5,324 bases of DNA from CAMYLR01 sp039588915 (GTDB lineage Bacteria > Gemmatimonadota > Gemmatimonadetes > JACCXV01 > JAHWKZ01), in contig JBDGYV010000095.1 of assembly GCA_039588915.1 (NCBI GenBank), forward strand, positions 1 to 5,324. The letters run 5' to 3'. Both the position numbers and the translations under genes were made by a program. The notes under the pieces are model-generated. The model was given only the letters and a program-made list of their open reading frames with translations. It was not told the DNA's origin and did not search any database. Numbering within the stretch: the stretch's first letter is position 1; each line of letters opens with the position of its first letter. Positions 1 through 4,811 of this stretch are shown here, in pieces.

Positions 1-1
1 C

Positions 2-214
2 GCCAACGCCCATCTCGAGCGAGGCGGGACCGGCTCGGGATCGGTGGCCTACGATTGGTACCGAAAGGCGATGGACCTTTACGAAACGGCGGAGCAGCAC
101 CGCCCGGCCGACAATGACGACGCCATCCTGCGCTGGAACACCTGCGAGCGAATCCTTCGGCGACCCGAAGTGAAACCCCGGCCCGAGGACGACTTCCAGC
201 CCCTTCTGGAGTAG
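2..214 (+). CDS. C-terminal end of a TPR-like protein (5' end outside window)
   Basis: The frame is open from the left edge to TAG at 212-214, giving 70 residues with no start codon needed, so the gene begins upstream of the window. The visible part has a helical stretch, WYRKAMDLYETAEQHRP, followed by NDDAILRWNTCERIL. The spacing of A, Y and W residues and the closing proline resemble a tetratricopeptide repeat unit, a protein-binding helical hairpin. After this comes a proline- and acid-rich tail ending PLLE. Strongly GC-ended codons support real coding. TPR membership is inferred from pattern only, and partner and pathway cannot be told from this fragment. No downstream gene is close enough to suggest an operon. 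Confidence 0.7.
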   Translation, partial: ANAHLERGGTGSGSVAYDWYRKAMDLYETAEQHRPADNDDAILRWNTCERILRRPEVKPRPEDDFQPLLE

Positions 215-518
215 AGCGCAGACGATCGCCTGGGGTGTCCGCGTTGACGGCTATCGCATATCTACCACAGACGATCCCGGCGGTACCTGCCAGTAGAGGG
301 GACATGAGAGCGATAGTTACAGCAATCGTGTGCTCAACAACCGATAGCCCGCTCTTCTGGCCGTTCTCGTCCCTTTGTTTATGCGCTCCCTGCGTCGTCT
401 CAAGTAAGTGTGCGAGTTGAGACGCGGCTTTTTGCCGCCGGTAGGTAGCGGGTCGGTTTGACCAAGTTATTCAATGATTGAACGCCTGAACGCCGGGAAC
501 CCTTACACGCCTAACTGT
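215..518. other. Intergenic stretch without a supported gene
   Basis: About 300 bases follow the TPR-like gene without a convincing reading frame on either strand. A GTG-started frame on the plus strand (235 to 420) gives a low-complexity, cysteine-rich product with no visible ribosome binding site, and I do not accept it. The only structure I see is the hairpin pair at 396-438, listed separately. Confidence 0.5.
396..433 (+). terminator. Terminator-like hairpin
   Basis: The arms CGTCTCAA (396-403) and TTGAGACG (417-424) form a perfect 8-bp stem around a 13-base loop. Four bases later comes TTTTT (429-433). Those Ts are also the loop of a second small hairpin, GCGGC and GCCGC (424-438), so the two structures compete for one base. 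It lies about 180 bases beyond the TPR-like gene, so it may end that transcript, but the T tract is short and the call is tentative. Confidence 0.35.
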
Positions 519-548
519 TTTACAGTGGTGAGCGAGTCGCCGTATACT
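519..548 (+). promoter_or_regulatory. Sigma70-like promoter for the structured RNA/leader
   Basis: TTTACA (519-524, five of six bases of TTGACA) and TATACT (543-548, five of six of TATAAT) are separated by 18 bases. The predicted start is near 555. This is exactly the first base of the 13-bp inverted repeat that closes the structured element, so a transcript would begin with the 5' arm of that stem. The agreement between promoter and RNA edge supports both calls. Confidence 0.5.
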
Positions 549-554
549 TTGAAG

Positions 555-649
555 TAGCAGGGACGCGTTCTTGTGAAGAGCCGGCGGCGACTCCCCGCCA
601 GGGACATGCGCCGGTAGCCCCATCTGGACACGGTTGCGCGTCCCTGCTA
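555..649 (+). repeat. Perfect 13-bp inverted repeat around 69 bases
   Basis: The arm at 555-567 (TAGCAGGGACGCG) and the arm at 637-649 are exact reverse complements. Inside are a small hairpin (TCTT and AAGA) and a longer stem closed by CCGGCG and CGCCGG, so as RNA this would fold into a branched structure. The element is flanked by AAG on both sides (552-554 and 650-652). It could therefore also be read as a tiny MITE-like insertion with terminal inverted repeats and a 3-bp target duplication. The promoter placement makes me prefer RNA structure, but the sequence alone does not settle it. Confidence 0.55.
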
Positions 650-731
650 AAGAGGTTGTCAGAGGTTCGTTGGGGTCGGCGGCATGGTCTGCCGACTCCG
701 ACGGGCTTTGGGGGTTCGCCCCCTCTACATA

Positions 732-815
732 GAAGGGGCTGCCATGATCTGGTGTTGATCGACCCGATTGGGGTCACTACACCGTTTGAGGTGATCTGGC
801 AGCCCTTTTGTTTGG
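732..815 (+). terminator. Terminator-like long hairpin ending the structured RNA
   Basis: GGGCTGCCA (736-744) pairs perfectly with TGGCAGCCC (797-805). A few A-T and G-T pairs extend the base into TTTTGTTT (806-813). The loop holds two nested stems. A strong GC stem followed directly by a T tract is the shape of an intrinsic terminator. Its place 80 bases upstream of the next ribosome binding site allows an attenuator role. Confidence 0.45.
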
Positions 816-860
816 GAATAGAGCGCCCGCCAACCTCGGTTGGAAATCCGTCCCGCTAGT

Positions 861-885
861 CCCACCTAGAGTGGGCAGAAGGAGG
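861..885 (+). promoter_or_regulatory. Hairpin and near-perfect Shine-Dalgarno before the ACT fragment
   Basis: CCCAC (861-865) and GTGGG (871-875) form a perfect 5-bp hairpin. It is followed at once by AGAAGGAGGTG, which includes GGAGG at 881-885 and ends five bases before the ATG at 891. This is one of the best ribosome binding sites in the window. It decides the start of the short ORF and may feed ribosomes into the coupled genes behind it. Confidence 0.6.
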
Positions 886-890
886 TGTAC

Positions 891-965
891 ATGAACGCGT
901 TTGTTTTTCAGCTCCCGAACCACCCGGGTGAATTGGTTAAGGTCACGGAAGCGATGGGCGCTTGA
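891..965 (+). pseudogene. 24-codon N-terminal fragment of an ACT-domain protein, or coupling leader ORF
   Basis: The product MNAFVFQLPNHPGELVKVTE plus AMGA reads like the first beta strand and first helix of an ACT domain. The pattern is a hydrophobic strand, then N-x-PGEL-x-KVTE, where the loop normally binds an amino acid. A real ACT domain is about 60 to 70 residues, so this is only its first third. It ends in TGA at 963-965, and neither other frame continues the fold, so the rest has been lost rather than shifted. The start is fixed by an excellent ribosome binding site. The TGA overlaps the TTG start of the membrane cupredoxin gene (TTGA), so even if broken, the piece may still be translated and couple translation of the next gene. 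Confidence 0.55.
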
Positions 966-1597
966 AGACAACCCGGCACCTTGGTTTTCTAGGTCGGCTG
1001 GCTCAGGCGATCGCAGCTCTGACCGTAGCAGGTGTCACCGGATTCATAAGTTTGGTTTTACTCTTTTCCGACCCACCCCCAGGTGGAGCAGCGCAGCAAT
1101 TTGCCACCGCTTTTGTCGCGATCTTCGTAGGCGGCCTTTTTATCGGTTTCTTGTATCCGGAGCGGTGGTGGATTGCTGGTCTCACCGCCTGGGGTGGATT
1201 TCTCTTGTCCGCGCCTCTGCTGGTGGTTCCTCTCCAGTTCCGAAATGCTCAGAGGGTTCGAGTGGTCATTACAGACGGCAAGATTGTCGCAAGCCCATCG
1301 ACCATTATGAGCGACAAACTGCGCCTGGAGCTACGTAACAACGGAACGATTACTCATGAAATCGGAATCTTCCATCCCGCATCCGATAGCTTGTTGCACC
1401 AGCTGCGTCAAGGCACATTCAACCTCGATCATCTCGACGTGTCATGGAGACCCATCTCTCCCGGTGAGTCGGACGTAACGTATATCTGGGAATTCCTCGA
1501 CGTGGCTGGCCAGTACGCGTTCGTCTGTCTCCTTGAGACCGAGAGTGGTTTGCATCATTCGGCTCAAGGAGAGATGGCTGAGTTCACAGTGAAATGA
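962..1597 (+). CDS. Membrane-anchored cupredoxin-like protein
   Basis: This encodes 211 residues with three predicted membrane helices, about 14-36, 47-65 and 69-90. Basic residues at the N-terminus (K2, R5, R12) and in the second loop (ER before WW) suggest N-in topology, which places the C-terminal domain outside the membrane. Residues about 98-211 look like a cupredoxin beta sandwich. N127-GTITHEIGIF supplies a first His (H132). The end of the domain has C189, H198/H199 and M205 in the C-x(n)-H-x(n)-M order of type 1 copper sites, so it may bind copper and carry electrons or handle the metal. The spacing between C189 and the His pair is longer than in plastocyanins, so copper binding is inferred. 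TTG at 962 is the only start candidate after the in-frame TAA at 938-940. It overlaps the stop of the ACT fragment, and its own ribosome site is weak, so translation is probably coupled. The stop overlaps the next gene by four bases. Confidence 0.75.
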   Translation: MKTTRHLGFLGRLAQAIAALTVAGVTGFISLVLLFSDPPPGGAAQQFATAFVAIFVGGLFIGFLYPERWWIAGLTAWGGFLLSAPLLVVPLQFRNAQRVRVVITDGKIVASPSTIMSDKLRLELRNNGTITHEIGIFHPASDSLLHQLRQGTFNLDHLDVSWRPISPGESDVTYIWEFLDVAGQYAFVCLLETESGLHHSAQGEMAEFTVK

Positions 1598-1731
1598 CCA
1601 CCATTCAGTGGACCACGGTTCTATGGTTTGTCGGGCTGCCGCTCGGCTTGGCTCTGCTCGGTGGATACGTGGGTGCCACTGTCAGGCGTAGGCGACAACG
1701 TCAACATCGTGAGAGCCAAGCTACTTCGTGA
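1594..1731 (+). CDS. Small single-helix membrane protein with a basic tail
   Basis: This 45-residue ORF starts at ATG 1594, which shares ATGA with the stop of the cupredoxin gene, the classic arrangement of translational coupling. After MTTIQW come about 20 hydrophobic residues (VLWFVGLPLGLALLGGYVGA), one membrane helix. A strongly basic tail follows: RRRR, then QRQHR. By the positive-inside rule the tail is cytoplasmic and the short N-terminus faces out. It is too short for ordinary gene callers. The family is not recognised. From its position it probably works with the membrane cupredoxin, as an accessory or assembly subunit, but that is inference. Confidence 0.65.
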   Translation: MTTIQWTTVLWFVGLPLGLALLGGYVGATVRRRRQRQHRESQATS

Positions 1732-1743
1732 AGTGTTAAGGAT

Positions 1744-1832
1744 GCATCGTTCCACTCACCCCCGCGTTTCTCTGAGGGGGACCTGACGTTTTCCCTCACG
1801 CGCGTGAAGGTCAAAACACGTCAGAAAGGACA
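1744..1832 (+). repeat. Dispersed two-hairpin repeat, copy 1 (fullest copy)
   Basis: The copy begins GCATCGTTCCACT and contains a CCCCC/GGGGG stem (1759-1763/1776-1780). A longer imperfect hairpin follows: CTGACG (1783-1788) pairs with CGTCAG (1819-1824), TTTT with AAAA, and CACGC with GCGTG at the tip. It ends in AGAAAGG. The same order of motifs returns at 4681-4758, and the first 23 bases return at 2480-2502 with one mismatch. It lies just behind the cupredoxin operon, where a hairpin could also slow transcription or protect the mRNA end. No transposase is present. A non-autonomous mobile element or a repeated structured RNA is possible. Confidence 0.6.
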
Positions 1833-1834
1833 GA

Positions 1835-2002
1835 CTTGCTGTCTCGCAGCGGACGATCTATCGGTGGATCAGGCACTACGGGCTACCTAGCTACAAGTTT
1901 GGGAAGACGGTCAGGTTTGAAGAGAAGCAAGTGTCGAAGTGCATTGAGGAGTTCTTCGACGGACGCTTTGACGAAGAGGGGACCAACGATGGTGAAGGCT
2001 AG
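1835..2002 (+). pseudogene. 5'-truncated excisionase-like helix-turn-helix gene
   Basis: In the frame ending at TAG 2000-2002 the product reads LAVSQRTIYRWIRHYGLPSY, then KFGKTVRFEEKQVSKCIEEFF and an acidic end. This is the usual pattern of the MerR/excisionase-type domain (HTH_17): a recognition helix starting with VSQRTIYRWI, a G-LPSYKFGK-VRF wing, then a C-terminal helix. Such proteins direct phage or island excision or act as small regulators. The roughly 12 residues of helix 1 normally found before this point are missing. Upstream, the frame runs into repeat copy 1 and a TGA at 1806-1808 with no start codon between. I therefore call a gene truncated at its 5' end, with the junction at the edge of the repeat. 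Confidence 0.6.
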
Positions 2003-2057
2003 ATGGAAGGTGAAGACAGCTCGGGACAGTGTTGAGATGCTTATGGCAAACTTCTGA
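1989..2057 (+). CDS. Possible 22-residue basic ORF overlapping the HTH relic
   Basis: ATG at 1989 is preceded by GAGGGG (1976-1981) at seven bases, a usable ribosome site. It overlaps the last codons of the HTH relic in another frame, and ends at TGA 2055-2057. The product is basic and helical (MVKARWKVKTARDS). It may be a small coupled protein, or the beginning of a longer gene now lost. I recognise no family, and the length makes chance quite possible. Confidence 0.22.
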   Translation: MVKARWKVKTARDSVEMLMANF

Positions 2058-2077
2058 ACGGGCGTAGGATAACTCCC

Positions 2078-2467
2078 ATGGCAGCGGAGAGGATTGAGTA
2101 CATCTGTGGGGAATGCGGTGTCTCTCGAATCTCAGACGACACACCGCCTGGCGCCTGCCCTCAGTGCGGCCACACAGGACGGCTCGTCAAGAAGCCGATC
2201 GACGTGAAAGCAGGTGCCCAGGTCAGCATGTCAGCAAAGGCCAAACGGCCAGGAGATCGGAAACCGTTCTTGGAGCACCTTTCGAGAGCCGACTTCTTCC
2301 GTAAGGCAGGTAAGTGGGTCCAGAAAGTCCGACGTATCAATCGCCGCGACGATCGGTATTTTGAGGAAGTAATCGATCCCGAGACTGGGGACGTGATCCA
2401 TCGCTGCGACGAGCCTCTCAGTGAGCACCGCGACCATGGCTCGGCGAAGCCGAATAATGAAGCTTGA
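2078..2467 (+). CDS. Conserved hypothetical zinc-ribbon protein
   Basis: The product is 129 residues. The N-terminus has two CxxC knuckles, C10-GE-C13 and C27-PQ-C30, which suit binding of one zinc ion as in a rubredoxin-like ribbon. After a basic linker (about 50-65) comes a second segment: GKWVQKVRRINRRDDRY, then a DPETGDVIHRCDEPLSEH stretch and a GSAKP end. I recall this as a recurring conserved pattern in uncharacterised bacterial proteins (GKW...R.I.R..DRY...V.DP.TGE.I...DEPL..H.GHGS.K). The start at ATG 2078 is supported by TAGGA eight to ten bases upstream. No enzymatic residues are evident, so nucleic-acid or protein binding is the safest guess. The gene is followed after 12 bases by repeat copy 2. 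Confidence 0.75.
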   Translation: MAAERIEYICGECGVSRISDDTPPGACPQCGHTGRLVKKPIDVKAGAQVSMSAKAKRPGDRKPFLEHLSRADFFRKAGKWVQKVRRINRRDDRYFEEVIDPETGDVIHRCDEPLSEHRDHGSAKPNNEA

Positions 2468-2479
2468 ACTTCCTCGGGC

Positions 2480-2502
2480 GCATCGTTCCACCCACCCCCG
2501 CG
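2480..2502 (+). repeat. Dispersed repeat, copy 2 (5' end only)
   Basis: This 23-base stretch matches the start of copy 1 with a single T/C difference, up to CCCCCGCG. Neither the GGGGG arm nor the second hairpin follows. The copy is cut abruptly and joined to unrelated sequence, which marks a deletion or recombination junction. Confidence 0.6.
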
Positions 2503-2503
2503 A

Positions 2504-2587
2504 GGCAATTACGAGTCAGCTGCGGTGGCTGACTTGGTGCGAGACCGCATGGTGGATGAGCAGAAGATGCGGGCGGCGGAGAACTAG
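2504..2587 (+). pseudogene. Possible C-terminal relic of an unidentified protein
   Basis: Right after the truncated repeat, the frame ending at TAG 2585-2587 reads GNYESAAVADLVRDRMVDEQ, then KMRAAEN: amphipathic, charged and helical, with GC-ended codons. It has no start codon and no ribosome site. It looks like the tail of a small helical protein, perhaps an antitoxin or DNA-binding subunit, but it is too short to identify. Confidence 0.2.
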
Positions 2588-2590
2588 TAA

Positions 2591-2627
2591 GCATGCAGGA
2601 GGTCGCAGGTTGAGTCCTGCACCGCCT
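2591..2627 (+). tRNA. tRNA-Ala-like 3' half remnant, candidate attachment-site scar
   Basis: GCATGCAGGAGGTC (2591-2604) matches the 3' side of the anticodon loop and stem plus the variable loop of a tRNA-Ala with anticodon ending GC. It is followed by a T arm with stem GCAGG/CCTGC. The T loop is TTGAGT, six bases instead of the usual seven (TTCGAGT), so one base is missing, and an acceptor-like strand follows. No D arm or 5' acceptor strand lies upstream. Hence this is not a working tRNA. Integrases that use tRNA genes often leave exactly such a 3' half, starting in the anticodon loop, at one end of an island. The acceptor strand does not show the G3-U70 feature expected of tRNA-Ala, so the isotype is uncertain. 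Confidence 0.5.
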
Positions 2628-2801
2628 GCCTTTGTGTGTGGCACGGTGCCGAAAACCACGTCGTGACGTAACGCATTCCAGCCAAAAAGGCGGGAGGTCG
2701 ATGGAACACGCGGTCAGAGCACGCTTGTTCTTGGGGTTGTTCACGCTTTCACGAGCAAGATTCCCCGATCGTGTCCCTCGCACGCGCGGCATCGCAACGG
2801 A

Positions 2802-2807
2802 TATAAT
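2802..2807 (+). promoter_or_regulatory. Consensus -10 box placing transcription start at the ATG (leaderless)
   Basis: A perfect TATAAT ends seven bases before the A of ATG 2814, so the expected first transcribed base is the start codon itself. No Shine-Dalgarno sequence is present (GCAACC precedes the ATG), which fits a leaderless mRNA. I see no good -35 box 16 to 18 bases upstream. The 170 bases between the tRNA remnant and this box hold no supported gene. Confidence 0.6.
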
Positions 2808-2813
2808 GCAACC

Positions 2814-3488
2814 ATGTCGGGTTGCCAGAAGGTGCTCCTCGCCTGGTCCAGCGGCAAAGACAGCGCATGGTCGCTACGCACCCTGCAGCGGCGTGGCGAC
2901 ATCGATGTCGCAGGCCTTTTAACGACGTTCAACAGGGACGCAGGGCGCGTCTCGATGCACGCGGTGCGGGAGGAACTCGTGCAGATGCAGGCGTGCGCGG
3001 TCGGGCTGCCGTTGCACAAGGTCAAGATCCCGGCTGAGTGCAGCAACAATCAGTACGAAGCTGCAATGGATAAGGTCCTGTCGCGCGCTAAGGCCGCCGG
3101 CGTCACCGCGGTTGCTTTTGGCGACCTCTTTCTTGAAGATGTCCGGCGCTACCGGGAAGAACGACTTGTAGCTATCGGTATTGAGCCGCTGTTCCCACTG
3201 TGGGGGTTAGACACGCACGCCCTCGCTCGGGAGATGGTGCACGCCGGCCTAAAGGCGCACATCACTAGTGTGGATACGCAGCAGCTCGATGCCCGATTCG
3301 CAGGCCGGACATTTGATGACGAGTTTCTGGGTGACTTGCCCGCGGCCGTGGACCCGTGTGGCGAGCGCGGGGAGTTTCATACGTTCGCATACGAGGGGCC
3401 GATGTTCGCCGCGCCGTTGGCCATCACTGGCGGGGAAGTGATGACCCGAGGGCAGTTTGTTTATGTCGACGTGTTGCCTACGTCGTAA
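2814..3488 (+). CDS. Dph6/DUF71-family ATP-binding protein (adenine nucleotide alpha-hydrolase fold)
   Basis: This encodes 224 residues, about the family length. Residues 8-17 (LLAWSSGKDS) carry the SGKDS P-loop of N-type ATP pyrophosphatases, which bind ATP and adenylate a substrate. GDLFLEDVRRYRE (103-115) and the C-terminal PCGERGEFHTFAYEGPMF (181-198) are signatures of the DUF71 / diphthine-ammonia ligase family (ATP_bind_4). In archaea and eukaryotes Dph6 amidates diphthine on elongation factor 2. Bacteria lack diphthamide, so the bacterial substrate is unknown, and I give no gene symbol. The protein should be cytosolic. ATG 2814 fits both the family N-terminus and the TATAAT just upstream. 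The gene converges on the reductase gene with five bases between the two ends. Confidence 0.88.
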   Translation: MSGCQKVLLAWSSGKDSAWSLRTLQRRGDIDVAGLLTTFNRDAGRVSMHAVREELVQMQACAVGLPLHKVKIPAECSNNQYEAAMDKVLSRAKAAGVTAVAFGDLFLEDVRRYREERLVAIGIEPLFPLWGLDTHALAREMVHAGLKAHITSVDTQQLDARFAGRTFDDEFLGDLPAAVDPCGERGEFHTFAYEGPMFAAPLAITGGEVMTRGQFVYVDVLPTS

Positions 3489-3493
3489 GAGCG

Positions 3494-4561
3494 TCAGCCG
3501 GAACGTTTTCCTACCACACCTGCGCAGCGACGAACTTCTTCTACCGAGGCAGCGCCTGGTATCGGAACCAACGCGGGCGACTGCGACAAGAGCCATTTCA
3601 GCGCGCCCTCAGCCGGCGAGCTCTTTGCGAGTTTGCCGCCATCTAAAGGCCCCCACGCAATGAACGGTATTCTCTCCTGTTCGCAGATGCTCACCATTTC
3701 GCGATGAGATTCATCGTTCTTGTTGAAGCGGTTTTGAACTGAGGCAATCGTACCTACCGCCTTCGCACGGCGATACTGAGCTGGTGACACATTGCACAGA
3801 CCGATGTGTTCGACTTTTCCCTCATGTTGCAGATCTAACATGGCTCCGGCCGATTCCTCGATTGGAACGGCGGGATCAATCGCATGCAGCTGGTAAAGCG
3901 ACAGAACGTCGACACGGAGACGGCGCAGACTGGCTTCGCAGGCCAAACGCAGGTGCCCCGGCCGCCCGTTGGGTATCCATTCACTCGCGGTTGGCCGTTC
4001 GAGCCCGCCCTTCGTAGCTACGATCAGGTCGGAGGGATATGGATGCAGTGCTTTGGCAATCAGTTCTTCAGCAACCTCGGGACCATAGGCGTCAGCAGTA
4101 TCAATCAACCGGATACCCAGCGTCACTGCGGTGTGTAAGGCTGCAATCGACGCGGCCGTATCGGACGGCCAACCGAAGCCTTCGGGACCTATCAATCGTA
4201 GCGTCCCGATACCCATGCGCGGGATATTGCGCCCGCCGACGGTGATCGTTCGTCGCGAGGACGGCGGCCACCTGATAAACGGCTTTGCATACGCCACGAG
4301 AATGGTGCCGGGAAACCTCTCCTCAGCCACGTGAAGGCGACGAAGTTGGCTCGCCGATAGCCGGGCGGTCGTGTAGACGTCGCACAGCCCGCCCGGGCGT
4401 CCCTTCGCTCCAGCCCGATAGGCCGCGACGTGGTATCCGAGGTCAGCCTCAAGCCGGTCTCTTGTGATAGCGAGCTTGGGATTGAACTCAGCTAGTTCCG
4501 ACAGATCAAGTGCTTCTTCAGAAGCTACCCACGACGGTAGAAGTTGCCCTGTGCCTGCCAC
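3494..4561 (-). CDS. Aldo/keto reductase with an unrecognised N-terminal extension
   Basis: The product has 355 residues. From about residue 104 it is a clear aldo/keto reductase, an NAD(P)H-dependent TIM barrel that reduces aldehydes and ketones. The catalytic tetrad is complete: D154 and Y159 in IDTADAYG, K184 in VATKGG, H226 in YQLHAID. NVS (257-259) and PIPGA (334-338) fit cofactor binding. The C-terminus stops soon after the PIPGA region, slightly shorter than usual. Residues 1 to about 103 are not part of the fold. They contain a helical ELAEFNPKLAITRDRLEADL and an ARLSASQLRRLHVAEERFPG stretch that I do not recognise, so it is either a fused domain or an annexed upstream gene. GTG 4561 is the only start, because an in-frame TAG lies three codons upstream. 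No good ribosome site is visible, so the true N-terminus is uncertain. Confidence 0.85.
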   Translation of the reverse strand: MAGTGQLLPSWVASEEALDLSELAEFNPKLAITRDRLEADLGYHVAAYRAGAKGRPGGLCDVYTTARLSASQLRRLHVAEERFPGTILVAYAKPFIRWPPSSRRTITVGGRNIPRMGIGTLRLIGPEGFGWPSDTAASIAALHTAVTLGIRLIDTADAYGPEVAEELIAKALHPYPSDLIVATKGGLERPTASEWIPNGRPGHLRLACEASLRRLRVDVLSLYQLHAIDPAVPIEESAGAMLDLQHEGKVEHIGLCNVSPAQYRRAKAVGTIASVQNRFNKNDESHREMVSICEQERIPFIAWGPLDGGKLAKSSPAEGALKWLLSQSPALVPIPGAASVEEVRRCAGVVGKRSG

Positions 4562-4680
4562 GGTGATCTAGTTTGCCAGCCTCTCAGTCAACTTCATCGC
4601 CGCCGCCAGGGCGTCCTTGGGGTTGCAAGTTGCACACGTACATGCGATGAGCTAGTGAAATCGAAGTCTCATGACCAACT

Positions 4681-4758
4681 GGATCGTTCCGCCTACCCCC
4701 TCGTTTCCGTCACGGGGGATGACGCTTTGCCTCGCGCGCGCGAAAGTCTAGAAAGGCC
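4681..4758 (+). repeat. Dispersed two-hairpin repeat, copy 3 (diverged)
   Basis: This has the same order of motifs as copy 1: ATCGTTCC at 4683-4690, a CCCCC/GGGGG stem (4696-4700/4714-4718), GACG followed by a T-rich arm, a CGCGCGCGCG tip (4733-4742), and AGAAAGG at the end. The sequence between them has drifted, but the architecture is retained, which points to a conserved structure. It sits in the 250-base gap between the reductase and the MerB-like gene, opposite in strand to both. I see no gene in that gap. Confidence 0.5.
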
Positions 4759-4811
4759 ACAAACAGAAGCGCTTGCGGAGACTGTCCGACAGGCGTCCTG
4801 CGAGGCACCCT

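Larger units (their letters stand above)
555..815 (+). ncRNA. Candidate structured RNA or riboswitch-like leader, family not recognised
   Basis: This stretch holds a chain of stems with no convincing reading frame. They are the 13-bp closing stem 555-567/637-649; a 10-bp stem 671-680/691-700 with two wobble pairs; a GGGGG-UUCG-CCCCC hairpin at 710-723; and a long hairpin 732-809 with inner stems GGTGT/ACACC (751-755/779-783) and GACCC/GGGTC (761-765/771-775). It starts where the upstream promoter predicts and ends in a T-rich tract. It may be a stand-alone small RNA, or the 5' leader of the operon that starts translation at 891, with the last hairpin acting as an attenuator. I compared it mentally with cobalamin, SAM, glycine, c-di-GMP and T-box motifs and with SRP, 6S and tmRNA, and found no match. 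Confidence 0.4.

Noticed and set aside
436..455. CGGTAGGTAGCGGG, identical to a stretch of the Vc2 c-di-GMP-I riboswitch
   Set aside because: The other conserved half of the riboswitch (GGGCAAACC, ACGCAAAGCC) and the three-helix layout are missing, so I take it as chance.
520..971. Minus-strand frames covering the structured intergenic region
   Set aside because: Low-complexity Arg/Pro-rich products without ribosome sites. They arise from the GC-rich stems.
963..990. TGA at the end of the ACT fragment considered as selenocysteine
   Set aside because: The frame hits another stop within ten codons, and ACT domains have no catalytic cysteine at that point.
901..1338. Long plus-strand frame overlapping the cupredoxin gene
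   Set aside because: Arg/Ser-rich shadow translation. The membrane helices and cupredoxin motifs are in the 962 frame.
2465..2587. In-frame continuation behind the TGA of the zinc-ribbon gene, considered as another selenocysteine read-through
   Set aside because: The zinc-ribbon protein ends naturally at this point in the family pattern. The continuation crosses the truncated repeat and shows no Cys-like site.
2632..2922. Plus-strand frame with ATG 2701 preceded by GGGAGG
   Set aside because: The frame runs deep into the Dph6-like gene, the product has no recognisable order, and the TATAAT box lies inside it. I treat the ribosome-like site as chance.
4568..4651. Minus-strand frame ending in AMKLTERLAN just before the reductase start
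   Set aside because: It has no ribosome site, begins right after a stop codon, and only 27 codons are open. It could be the tail of a lost gene, but there is not enough to call.
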